In this document: positions 1 to 7,053 of the stretch, piece after piece | How the letters are laid out: every line of letters starts with the position of its first letter | Numbering within the stretch: position 1 is the first letter of the stretch | NCBI GenBank assembly: GCA_002900555.1 | Contig: MUGD01000010.1 | Span: 1 to 33,378, forward strand | DNA from: Thermoplasmata archaeon M9B2D | GTDB taxonomy: Archaea; Thermoplasmatota; E2; DHVEG-1 | DNA length: 33,378 bases | Reading direction: 5' to 3' | Translations under genes and position numbers: made by a program | The notes under the pieces: generated by a model | The model's database searches: none | Told to the model about the DNA's origin: nothing | Seen by the model: the letters and a program-made list of their open reading frames with translations, nothing else

Positions 1-277
1 TCTTTGGTTCAACCTTTCCATAGTTCACCGTCACCTGAAACGATGCGATACCACTTCGCGTGACCGTATAACCAAGCGCATGGCAAATCGTTTGAAACAA
101 GATGCCGATAAAATTGGTGAACCGGCAGAACGCTTCATGGCGGCGACGTAATTTTGACAATAAACGTTTTTGTGTCTCAATGAAGAGAAGCTGCAGAAAC
201 CAAAAAATACCAACGCCGATAATAGGCCCAAGCGCTGCTCCTATGAATGCATCAATCGTCAACGGTACGCTCGCCAT
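1..277 (-). CDS. Membrane protein of unknown function (C-terminus beyond window)
   Basis: An open frame starts with ATG at 277 and runs off the left edge, giving at least 92 residues. A GGAGTGAG Shine-Dalgarno stretch lies directly upstream. The N-terminus holds one hydrophobic segment (about residues 9-30, rich in Ala, Gly, Ile, Leu and Phe), followed by a strongly basic stretch (KRLLSKLRRRHEAF). This predicts a membrane anchor with the Arg/Lys cluster on the cytoplasmic side. The gene is the last visible member of the minus-strand run that begins with DUF99 at 3501. I do not recognise a family. The visible part is too short to assign a function, and the reading frame is supported mainly by the SD site and position. 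Confidence 0.6.
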   Translation of the reverse strand, partial: MASVPLTIDAFIGAALGPIIGVGIFWFLQLLFIETQKRLLSKLRRRHEAFCRFTNFIGILFQTICHALGYTVTRSGIASFQVTVNYGKVEPK

Positions 278-320
278 CTCACTCCAGAAGGGTAGTCATC
301 TAAGGATATAAAAATCTTTT

Positions 321-737
321 TTACACGATTTCCAATAAGACTTCTTCTCCTCGGTAGTCGTACGCCTTCCATGACACTCTGCCAGCTGGCGATACCCCAA
401 TGATGAGATGAATTCTCCCAAAGTGACGAAACAAATCCAGGTCAGCATCAGAGGGAATTGTTATGGCGGAAGGATGGGAATGCACAGTTCCAACGACACT
501 GTAATCCACCGGCAACATATGTAAATGGAAAATCGCATGAGAATCGCCGGAGATGGTACCCGGCAGCAACACCACCTCAACGATCGTATTTTTATTTATT
601 CTGTCAACTCGAAGAAGCGCGCCGAACTCCTGAGGAAAATTTGACTTTGCGCTTTCAAAAATCAGGTCAAGGCATCTCTTGGTGATTCTCCATTGAATAG
701 GTATACGCTCCCTTGTTTTATGTCGAAAAAATCCCAT
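321..737 (-). CDS. JAMM/MPN-domain (JAB1/Mov34) metalloprotease-like protein
   Basis: The 138-residue protein consists of essentially one MPN domain. The complete JAMM zinc signature is visible: Glu37, His86-x-His88-Pro, and Ser96-x-x-Asp99. Catalytic JAB-domain proteins are zinc isopeptidases or peptidases. Archaeal members can remove ubiquitin-like SAMP proteins or process sulfur-carrier proteins, so a role in protein deconjugation is possible but is inferred only from the family. The intact zinc ligands argue for an active enzyme rather than a scaffold MPN protein. It starts 3 nt after the NAD kinase stop, so the two are probably co-transcribed. No ubiquitin-like or E1-like gene lies next to it. 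Confidence 0.88.
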   Translation of the reverse strand: MGFFRHKTRERIPIQWRITKRCLDLIFESAKSNFPQEFGALLRVDRINKNTIVEVVLLPGTISGDSHAIFHLHMLPVDYSVVGTVHSHPSAITIPSDADLDLFRHFGRIHLIIGVSPAGRVSWKAYDYRGEEVLLEIV

Positions 738-740
738 AGT

Positions 741-1559
741 CTATCTCATTAGCTTTAAACGCACCATCTGATAAAAGCTTTCACCAAATCTGATGAACCG
801 TGCTTTCTTCTCAGACCCTGTGATAGAAATACTGCTTTCTTGGGTCACCGGTGTTTGAAACCGTCCGTCAATCACTAGGTTTGTCTCCTTGCATTTCGGT
901 AGAAGATGAACACTGACGTTACGGTCGAATGGGACGATCCACGGTCGTGCAGAAAGCTTAAATGCGGCAAGAGGCGCGATGATCATCGCATCAACCGTCG
1001 GGTCCATAATTGGACCCCCAACACTTAAGCTGTAACTTGTCGAACCAGTTGGTGTAGCGATGATGACACCATCAGCACCCATTGATTCAATCAGTTCCTC
1101 ATCGACAAATATCTTAAGGTAGAGGATCTTTGCTATGCGTGCTGTTTGAATCGTCACCTCATTGGTCGCATCCGGCAATCGTTTCCCGTCTAGCATGATT
1201 TTTAGTTTTGCTCGTTCTTCAACATTGTATTTCCCAGCGATAATCTGTTTTAATCCCTCAAATGCGTATTTCGATTCAACCTCTGAAAGAAATCCAATCC
1301 CACCTGAGTTTATCGCAAATACTGGTTTGTCTATCTCGCTCATCGCCATCAGAATCGTGCCGTCGCCACCAATCGTCACCACGATATCCGCATTTTTGTT
1401 TATCTCCTTAAACGATGCTGCTTTCTGCTGGATCTCAGAAGCGATGGACTCCTCTACCAGCACGGTACCATGCTGCTGTAAAAAATCAGCAACATCCTTG
1501 GCTAATGAAACCGTCCGCTTCACACCAGGGTTACACACCAATCCCCAGTTCATGGTCAC
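741..1559 (-). CDS. nadK: NAD kinase
   Basis: ATP-NAD kinase of 272 residues, the usual length for archaeal and bacterial NadK/PpnK, making NADP+ from NAD+ in the cytoplasm. It shows the family GGDGT motif (residues 64-68) with the catalytic Asp, the NE pair (Asn133-Glu134), and the glycine-rich substrate loop TGSTSYSLSVGGPI (171-184). The first codon may be GTG at 1559 or ATG at 1553. A GAGGG stretch at the end of the upstream reductase gene could serve either. It lies 2 nt after the geranylgeranyl reductase gene, whose family often uses NADPH or ferredoxin, so co-expression with lipid saturation is sensible. Confidence 0.95.
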   Translation of the reverse strand: MTMNWGLVCNPGVKRTVSLAKDVADFLQQHGTVLVEESIASEIQQKAASFKEINKNADIVVTIGGDGTILMAMSEIDKPVFAINSGGIGFLSEVESKYAFEGLKQIIAGKYNVEERAKLKIMLDGKRLPDATNEVTIQTARIAKILYLKIFVDEELIESMGADGVIIATPTGSTSYSLSVGGPIMDPTVDAMIIAPLAAFKLSARPWIVPFDRNVSVHLLPKCKETNLVIDGRFQTPVTQESSISITGSEKKARFIRFGESFYQMVRLKLMR

Positions 1560-1561
1560 GT

Positions 1562-2752
1562 TTACGCCCTCGCAAGTTTCATTAATGGAGTCAATTTCAC
1601 CAGCAGCGATGGGTGCTTGGTCACAAGTGCCTTAATAATACTAAGTGTGCTAAACTCTTCAAATCTATACTCTCTTAAGGAGTCCGCCAGCATATCTAAT
1701 GTTTTATCCTCCATGTCAAGTAGGATTTCCTTTACGACATAGTTACGATGCAGTTTTTTACCAAATGCGCTTTTCCATCTGGCTTCATAGTCAAGCAATA
1801 TCTGCGCATCAAAACGCTGCGCCTCGACTGCTTTACCAATGGTTTCACCCGCGTATTTTCCTGCCTCAATCGCGTGCATCAGACCCCCTCCCGTGATCGG
1901 GTCAACCTGACGGGCTGCATCGCCCACTAACAGAAGATTGTCTTTGACGGATTGGATGGGCTCAGCAACAGGATCTGCACCGGTGAGAACACGGAGAGGT
2001 TGACCTTTTTTCAGCTCAGGCCGAGCAGCGATGAACGTATCAAGTAAACGTACCGCTTTTCCCGAATCACTTAAACTAGCAAGAACACCGATGCCGACGT
2101 TTGCCACATCTTTACCTTTTGGAAACACCCAGACGTACCCACCAGGTGCTACCTTACTTCCAAGGAAGAAATCGCAATAGGGGCTATCCCAGTCAATATT
2201 ACTTAACGTGTATTGTACGCATGTTTCCAAGTCATGAGGTTTTAGGGTTGTTTGAATCCCTGCCCATTTTCCAACACGTGATTCGACCCCATCGGCACCA
2301 ACAACAATGTCTGCCTCAATCTCAAAGGTCTCGTCGAAATGTTGTGCGGTGATTCCCTTGATCTTTCCATCTTGTTTCAGCAGGTTCAACGCGCAGGTGT
2401 TTAGCATAAGCTCTGCGCCTTTTTTCACTGCCCCTCGGGCCAATTCCTGATCAAAGATATCGCGATACACGACATACCCTGTTTCGTTTCCCGCGTATTC
2501 CGCTGCCAATGTTACCTTCGTACCATTCGGAGAAAAAATCCGCGCCCCGTTCATTTTCGTTGCAATCCAACGTTTTCCCTCAAGAACCTTAAAATGATCT
2601 ACCTTTTGGCTAATCCCTTCACCGCAGAGGATTGGGACGCCAACTTCAGCGCGACGTTCAATCATCAGCACTTTTGCGCCTGCCTCAGCTGCGAACCGTG
2701 CAGTCACACTTCCAGCAGGACCACTTCCGACAATAACCGCATCGTATTTCAT
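1562..2752 (-). CDS. Geranylgeranyl reductase family protein (archaeal lipid saturation)
   Basis: Flavoprotein of 396 residues. An N-terminal Rossmann FAD motif VGSGPAG (8-14) is followed by the conserved LCGEG with Cys43, a YVWVFP strand (206-211) and the second FAD motif GDAARQVDPITGGG (277-290). These are hallmarks of digeranylgeranylglycerophospholipid reductases, which hydrogenate the isoprenoid chains of archaeal membrane lipids. The ferredoxin gene ends 1 nt before this start. A ferredoxin encoded next to the reductase has been shown to act as electron donor in Methanosarcina, and the arrangement here matches. Archaeal genomes often carry several paralogues, so the exact isoprenoid substrate (lipid, polyprenol or quinone precursor) cannot be fixed from sequence. 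Confidence 0.92.
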   Translation of the reverse strand: MKYDAVIVGSGPAGSVTARFAAEAGAKVLMIERRAEVGVPILCGEGISQKVDHFKVLEGKRWIATKMNGARIFSPNGTKVTLAAEYAGNETGYVVYRDIFDQELARGAVKKGAELMLNTCALNLLKQDGKIKGITAQHFDETFEIEADIVVGADGVESRVGKWAGIQTTLKPHDLETCVQYTLSNIDWDSPYCDFFLGSKVAPGGYVWVFPKGKDVANVGIGVLASLSDSGKAVRLLDTFIAARPELKKGQPLRVLTGADPVAEPIQSVKDNLLLVGDAARQVDPITGGGLMHAIEAGKYAGETIGKAVEAQRFDAQILLDYEARWKSAFGKKLHRNYVVKEILLDMEDKTLDMLADSLREYRFEEFSTLSIIKALVTKHPSLLVKLTPLMKLARA

Positions 2753-2753
2753 C

Positions 2754-2942
2754 TTATGTTACCTCCCAGATTATCGCCCCGATGGGACAGGTTTTTATAC
2801 AAATCGAGCAACTATTGCATTGATCCCTGTTTACGACTGCCTTGCTGGACATCATAAGGAGTGCGTCTTGTGGACAGACAGAGATACAACCGCCACATGC
2901 CAAACATTTCTCTTTTTTCACAAATGCTTTAGGCTTTGCCAT
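2754..2942 (-). CDS. 2[4Fe-4S] ferredoxin, likely partner of the reductase
   Basis: A 62-residue bacterial-type ferredoxin with two complete CxxCxxCxxxCP clusters: Cys13/16/19/23 and Cys42/45/48/52. I place the start at ATG 2942 because a GAGGTGA site sits 5 nt upstream; a GTG three codons earlier (2951) is the alternative. The gene overlaps the 3' end of DUF99 by 14 nt and ends 1 nt before the geranylgeranyl reductase gene. Translational coupling is therefore likely, and a role as its electron donor is the natural inference. The paired clusters predict low-potential one-electron transfer in the cytoplasm. Confidence 0.93.
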   Translation of the reverse strand: MAKPKAFVKKEKCLACGGCISVCPQDALLMMSSKAVVNRDQCNSCSICIKTCPIGAIIWEVT

Positions 2943-3501
2943 ATGATTCACCTCGGGTAATACCAGATGCTATTAGATGTGCGACTCGAATCGGCTCAGG
3001 TATAACACCACGTATGGTAGAGAGATTTATTATTTCTTTTGCCTCTGTCAACGAAAGACCCGTGCATTTGATATAGATAGGGTTATGCCGGGTGGGAACC
3101 ATATGCAGTTTTCCATTCTGTAAAAGAGACAATCTCTTGTTCCAATCCTTGAAATTTTTCTGCAACGCATATTTTATTTTCTTCCAATCGGGTTTGTCTC
3201 TTGTAATGGTGATGACTGGCAGATTCGTTGATTTTGAAAGCATATCGATATCAACGACGTTAAAACCACCAAGGCAGGCGCCGTCCAACATGACTGCTTT
3301 CAGTTGACGTCGATGTCGCGAGTTTTGGATCATCTGCTCACAAATAGCAGTTGCTTCCGTGCCGTCTATAGACACTTGGTTTCGTAAGACGCATTCGAGG
3401 TATTCACCCCCTCGCATCACGACACCGATGACCGCTGAATATTTTTCATCGAAGGTAAATGGCGCGTCATCTATCCCAAGGATACGGATTTGTCGTTTCA
3501 T
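2929..3501 (-). CDS. DUF99 family protein (endonuclease V-like fold)
   Basis: A 190-residue protein matching the archaeal DUF99/UPF0215 pattern. It opens with RILGIDDAPF, followed by the strand VIGVVMRGGEYLE, then MLDGACLGGFNVVDI and VITITRDKP. DUF99 is structurally related to endonuclease V/RNase H-like proteins and has no settled biochemical role. The early Asp residues (IDDAPF, and Asp in MLDGA) sit where nuclease ligands would be expected, which is inference. It heads the minus-strand run that includes lipid and NADP genes. A stop codon directly abuts the ATG, so the start cannot be further upstream. No good SD is seen, and a leaderless or short leader is possible. Confidence 0.9.
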   Translation of the reverse strand: MKRQIRILGIDDAPFTFDEKYSAVIGVVMRGGEYLECVLRNQVSIDGTEATAICEQMIQNSRHRRQLKAVMLDGACLGGFNVVDIDMLSKSTNLPVITITRDKPDWKKIKYALQKNFKDWNKRLSLLQNGKLHMVPTRHNPIYIKCTGLSLTEAKEIINLSTIRGVIPEPIRVAHLIASGITRGESYGKA

Positions 3502-3629
3502 TTAGCAGGGAAAAAACCCGACGTAATTAAGAATGTTTCTATCCTCTCCACCAACAACCCGTTGCTTGGAAGATCTACAGGCGAAATTGCTGATTTATAA
3601 TAAGACAACGTCTAGTTCCATCTAATTAT

Positions 3630-3652
3630 ATGTAATATGTATATAATATAGG
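3630..3652 (+). promoter_or_regulatory. TATA-rich promoter for the dCTP deaminase-like gene
   Basis: An AT-rich block containing TATATAATATA lies about 45 nt before the ATG at 3692, in the 190-bp gap between divergent genes. The position would give a short untranslated leader. Assignment is by pattern only; the same block could also serve the DUF99 gene on the other strand. Confidence 0.4.
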
Positions 3653-3691
3653 TTAAGTAGTACATCGTATTTCTACCAATGATGCGACCAT

Positions 3692-4198
3692 ATGATACTA
3701 TCTGATCGTTCCATTCTGCAGCTGTTAGAACAGAAACGCTTGATTATCGAACCGTACCCTATTTTAAAATCCGCGTCTATTCGATTGCATCTATCAAATC
3801 AGTTTGCCAAACCCGGTGGGAAAATTAAGCGAAACAGAACCTATACTCTGAAACCTAAACAACTAATTCTTAGCTCAACTATGGAACATATCGTCATGCC
3901 TCATGATCATGCCGGATTGTATGATGGTTCTACGACATTGGCACGGGTCGGTATCACATCACATATGGGAAGCATGTTTATCTCCCCTGGTTCTGAAGGG
4001 AATCTCACCCTTGAAATTTTTAACGCCTCAGACACGTCGTTTCTTTTAGAATCTACGATGCGAATTGGGCAGCTACTGATCCTAAAACTCGATTCGTCAG
4101 TAGAGCGCCCCCAGCCTACACTCTCAACCTACAAAGGAAAAAACCATAGCGGTCTTGTGCTGCATGACCGCACGCATCTTTACAGAAAAAGAAAATAA
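3692..4198 (+). CDS. dCTP deaminase/dUTPase-family protein with altered active-site loop
   Basis: A 168-residue trimeric dUTPase-fold protein. The start (SDRSILQLLEQKRLIIEPYP) matches dCTP deaminases, and the core reads DGSTTLARVG (78-87) then ISPGSEGNLTLEIFN with Glu108 at the catalytic-Glu position. In Escherichia coli Dcd the loop is DGRSSLARLG, whose Arg-Ser-Ser contacts the nucleotide. Here these are Ser80-Thr81-Thr82, while the later Arg85 is kept. The usual Asp in the following IDPG motif is Ser, and the early GATVDVRLG-like motif is KSASIRLHLS. Deamination of dCTP is therefore possible but not assured, and a changed specificity or a non-enzymatic role is open. It is shorter than typical Dcd (about 190). 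Divergent from DUF99. Confidence 0.75.
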   Translation: MILSDRSILQLLEQKRLIIEPYPILKSASIRLHLSNQFAKPGGKIKRNRTYTLKPKQLILSSTMEHIVMPHDHAGLYDGSTTLARVGITSHMGSMFISPGSEGNLTLEIFNASDTSFLLESTMRIGQLLILKLDSSVERPQPTLSTYKGKNHSGLVLHDRTHLYRKRK

Positions 4199-4276
4199 AA
4201 CAATGTACCATGAACTATCAATTGATCATTATCGCATGAGTCTTTTATTAGATTGAATTGCCTGTTTATTTTTTTC

Positions 4277-4510
4277 TTAGAAACTTAAACCAGTTAATGT
4301 TTTTGTGTCAAGGACGCCGGGGATGGATCGTATTTTATTAACGATGATCATTCCGAGTTCCTCAAAATCATGCGCATTGATTTTTACAATCAAATCATAT
4401 TCACCAAAAAGGGGATGAAGCTCAACGACTTGCGGCATTTTTGATAATGTGTTATAGACGTTATGTTCATGTGCCGGAGCGACATTAATTAAGACAAATC
4501 CTATGGCCAT
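4277..4510 (-). CDS. Stand-alone Lrp/AsnC ligand-binding (RAM) domain
   Basis: A 77-residue protein made of only the effector-binding half of Lrp/AsnC regulators. It begins AIGFVLINVAPAHEHNV and continues VVELHPLFGEYDLIVKINAHDFEEL and the closing IPGVLDTKTL, the standard alpha/beta RAM pattern. No helix-turn-helix is present. Such proteins form ring oligomers that bind amino acids and may modulate full-length Lrp proteins. An AAAGGAG site lies 7 nt before the ATG at 4510. The zinc-ribbon gene lies 78 nt upstream on the same strand, so co-transcription is possible. Confidence 0.9.
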   Translation of the reverse strand: MAIGFVLINVAPAHEHNVYNTLSKMPQVVELHPLFGEYDLIVKINAHDFEELGMIIVNKIRSIPGVLDTKTLTGLSF

Positions 4511-4588
4511 GTCTGTTTCTCCTTTTTCTTATTTCGTTTTTTATACAATATATCTATCGATTTAATGGAAAGGTAATCTCCGTTGAAC

Positions 4589-4711
4589 CTACGGCTCGAG
4601 TTCATCAGTGCTCATCTGCCCGCTTGCTGCAAGTTTGCAACTTTCGCAGATACCTTCCATTTCTTCCTCAGGTTCAAGTTCGTCTCCGCAAACAGAACAA
4701 TACATTGGCAT
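4589..4711 (-). CDS. 40-residue zinc-ribbon protein
   Basis: A short frame of 40 codons starts at ATG 4711 with a GGGATGG SD-like site upstream. It has two Cys knuckles, C5-x2-C8 and C22-x2-C25, separated by an acidic linker (DELEPEEEMEG). The tail is acidic too (STDELEP). Two CxxC pairs 13 residues apart are typical of a small zinc ribbon. The gene precedes the RAM-domain gene on the same strand. Function is unknown. Acidic one-ribbon proteins often act in protein-protein contacts, which is only a guess here. Confidence 0.75.
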   Translation of the reverse strand: MPMYCSVCGDELEPEEEMEGICESCKLAASGQMSTDELEP

Positions 4712-4989
4712 ACTATACCATCCCTTTTATTGTATCCGTGATGAATATCAAATTGCAATAAGTTTATTGTTTATAAAGTCTTTTCTCTCATAGGTCATTG
4801 TTCCTTTGTTAAAAAAAATTTTTTTTGTAAAAACAAAACAATTAAATTTATTTTTCGTACGCCTATGACGTTCTAATTTTTTTTTTGAAAAATTAAGGCA
4901 TGGATGCTTGTCTGTTGTAAAAAAATTTTAATACGTGTTTTTCGATACAGTATCAATAGTGAGTTTTATACAATGAAAAGGAGAACCAC

Positions 4990-5967
4990 ATGGATTTGAT
5001 GGGCCTTCAATCTGACGATGAGCCCCCACCTCTCAACGGTGTTGGAGATACTCTTTTTTCACGAGCCAGGAACCTTGAGCGTCTGCTTGGTTTTGGAAAT
5101 ATTTTTTTAAAATTCGAAGGCGGGAACCCAACTGGAACACAAAAAGATAGAATCTCACAGTATCATGTGAAGAAGGCATTGCTAGAGGGATACGACACAA
5201 TCACTGTAGGAACATGTGGGAACTATGGTGTGTCACTTGCATATTTTGCAAAACTTGCTGGGTTAAACGCAAAGATACTGATTCCAAAGCAATACTATGT
5301 TGCACCGAAACGAAAGGAAGAATTGCAGAACATGAACGCGGAGATTCTGACCATCGATGGGAAGTACGAGGATGCCGTTGAACAAAGCCGGAGACTCGCA
5401 CGCATGGAACATGTGTACGATGCAAATCCTGGAGATGGAAATGATGGATGGCGCGGGTACATGTCTATCGCCTATGAGATTTATCGGCAACTTGGTCGGA
5501 ACCCGACTGCTGTCGCTGCACCAGTGGGAAACGGAACGACCCTCGTTGGTATTTATCACGGATTCAAAAACCTCCTTGAACACAACATCATTGATCGGAT
5601 ACCGTATCTTGTTGGTGCATCGACGCCGGGGGGAAATCCCATCATTAAAAGCTTCAAAACAGGTGCATCAAAAACTGAAGATATCCAACCAGCGGAAATC
5701 AAAGAAAGCAGCATTAACGAACCACTGATCGCATACCATTCATATGATGGCGATGATGCCTTGCATGCGATTTATGAGACCAATGGCTGGGCTGATTATG
5801 CTAGTGATTCCTGCATGCTAAAATTCCATACATTGCTGCGGGATTTAGAAGGGTTAAGTGTGCTCCCTGCGTCTGCAAGCCCTATTGAAGCATTGATTAA
5901 ATTCAAAGAACACCGGGTTCTAAATAGTGATTATGTGATTGTTCTTACGGGGAGAAAATTTAGGTAA
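4990..5967 (+). CDS. Fold-type II PLP enzyme, threonine synthase-like
   Basis: A 325-residue pyridoxal-phosphate enzyme of the threonine synthase/cysteine synthase group. PLP-binding Lys52 lies in NPTGTQKDR, the substrate/phosphate loop is GTCGNYG (74-80), and the PLP-phosphate loop is VGNGTT (179-184). An AAAAGGAG site sits 5 nt before the ATG. True threonine synthases are usually 350-480 residues and often have an N-terminal zinc-ribbon-like segment, which is missing. The substrate could therefore be another amino acid (cysteate synthase and diaminopropionate enzymes are relatives). It leads an apparent three-gene operon with DUF1611 and a PP-loop protein. That points to a dedicated amino-acid or peptide pathway rather than housekeeping threonine synthesis. 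Confidence 0.82.
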   Translation: MDLMGLQSDDEPPPLNGVGDTLFSRARNLERLLGFGNIFLKFEGGNPTGTQKDRISQYHVKKALLEGYDTITVGTCGNYGVSLAYFAKLAGLNAKILIPKQYYVAPKRKEELQNMNAEILTIDGKYEDAVEQSRRLARMEHVYDANPGDGNDGWRGYMSIAYEIYRQLGRNPTAVAAPVGNGTTLVGIYHGFKNLLEHNIIDRIPYLVGASTPGGNPIIKSFKTGASKTEDIQPAEIKESSINEPLIAYHSYDGDDALHAIYETNGWADYASDSCMLKFHTLLRDLEGLSVLPASASPIEALIKFKEHRVLNSDYVIVLTGRKFR

Positions 5968-5993
5968 ACCCTTTATCGTGGATTGGTTCCTTT

Positions 5994-7049
5994 ATGCAAA
6001 AGACTCGCGCGATGGTCTATGCAGATCGATTGTACAATTGTGCAGATGGAAAAACCGCTCATGGGCTTGTACGGTTCAGCAAGAGATTCGATGTTGTCTG
6101 CGTGGTTGACTCAACGCTACCACCGGGTGATGCCGCATGGTTCTTAGATCAAAAAAAGAAAGGAATCCCGCTGTTGAACGACCTTGAGGATGCTTTCACT
6201 AAGACACACCCAGATACATTCATCATCGGTGCAGTTTCAGAGGGTGGTTTGCTGCCAAAAGGATATGATAAAGCAGTAGATTGGGCGTTGTCTAAAGGAT
6301 TGAATGTCGTCTCTGGCCTTCATCAGTTTCTTTCAGATGACCCACGATATATACAACAGGCAAAACAACATCATTGCACGATTACAGACGTGCGTAAAAT
6401 CTTCCGTGACTACAAACGATTCTACACCGGTGATATCACAAAAATCCCCTCTTTAAGAATCGCACTTGTTGGTACAGATTCTGCGATAGGGAAACGAACC
6501 CTAGCAGTATTACTTGTCGAGGAACTGCACAAAAGAGGACGGACCGCTGATATGATTTTCACGGGTCAAACAGGTTGGCTGCAAGGCTGGCCACATGGTG
6601 TGGTCCTTGATGCGATGATCAATGATTTCGTCTCTGGGGGAATCGAAGGTGCGGTCCTCGATTCATGGAAGAATCTGCACCCGGAGTTCATGATTATCGA
6701 AGGACAAGGAAGTCTAGTACATCCGTTCTTCCCTGGCGGCTTTGAGATTTTAACAGCAGGGCAGGTCCATGGGTTCATTCTGGTTGATGCACCAAAGCGA
6801 CCGCATCTTGACGGTTTTTTCTCCTATCCGATGCCAGACCCGCAACGTGTCGTCAACATCGCTACACTTCTCACAGAAAAACAACTCATCGGCATCGGGA
6901 TTAACCATGAACATATGAGCAAAACCGATATCATATCATTTAAGAATACATATCAACAGATGTTCCAGGTACCCGTCTCAGATCCACTCACAGAAGGCGT
7001 CGCTAACCTTGTCGATGCGTTGGAGGCGATGAATCATCCAACGAAATAA
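5994..7049 (+). CDS. DUF1611 family P-loop protein (DgcN-like)
   Basis: A 351-residue protein of the DUF1611 family: an N-terminal Rossmann-like domain (1-130; VVCVVDSTLPPGDAAW, FIIGAVSEGG), then a P-loop NTPase-like domain with ALVGTDSAIGKRT (157-169). Later come TGQTGWLQGW and the acidic strand FMIIEGQGSLVHP. One member, DgcN, is reported to N-acetylate D-glutamate in marine bacteria and haloarchaea together with an enolase-superfamily partner, DgcA. Bacterial DUF1611 genes commonly sit next to dipeptide epimerases. Here the neighbour is instead a PP-loop protein resembling the ATP-dependent epimerase MurL. It starts 26 nt after the PLP enzyme and ends 4 nt before the next gene. The exact substrate is unknown. 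Confidence 0.85.
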   Translation: MQKTRAMVYADRLYNCADGKTAHGLVRFSKRFDVVCVVDSTLPPGDAAWFLDQKKKGIPLLNDLEDAFTKTHPDTFIIGAVSEGGLLPKGYDKAVDWALSKGLNVVSGLHQFLSDDPRYIQQAKQHHCTITDVRKIFRDYKRFYTGDITKIPSLRIALVGTDSAIGKRTLAVLLVEELHKRGRTADMIFTGQTGWLQGWPHGVVLDAMINDFVSGGIEGAVLDSWKNLHPEFMIIEGQGSLVHPFFPGGFEILTAGQVHGFILVDAPKRPHLDGFFSYPMPDPQRVVNIATLLTEKQLIGIGINHEHMSKTDIISFKNTYQQMFQVPVSDPLTEGVANLVDALEAMNHPTK

Positions 7050-7053
7050 ACTT

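Noticed and set aside
1162..1635. Open plus-strand frame of 157 codons.
   Set aside because: Antisense to NAD kinase and to the end of the reductase gene; no SD and no family pattern.
4805..4840. Run of eight A followed by eight T, with flanking A/T blocks, looking like a hairpin.
   Set aside because: Low-complexity AT sequence in a promoter gap; no GC pairs to stabilise a stem and no second copy.
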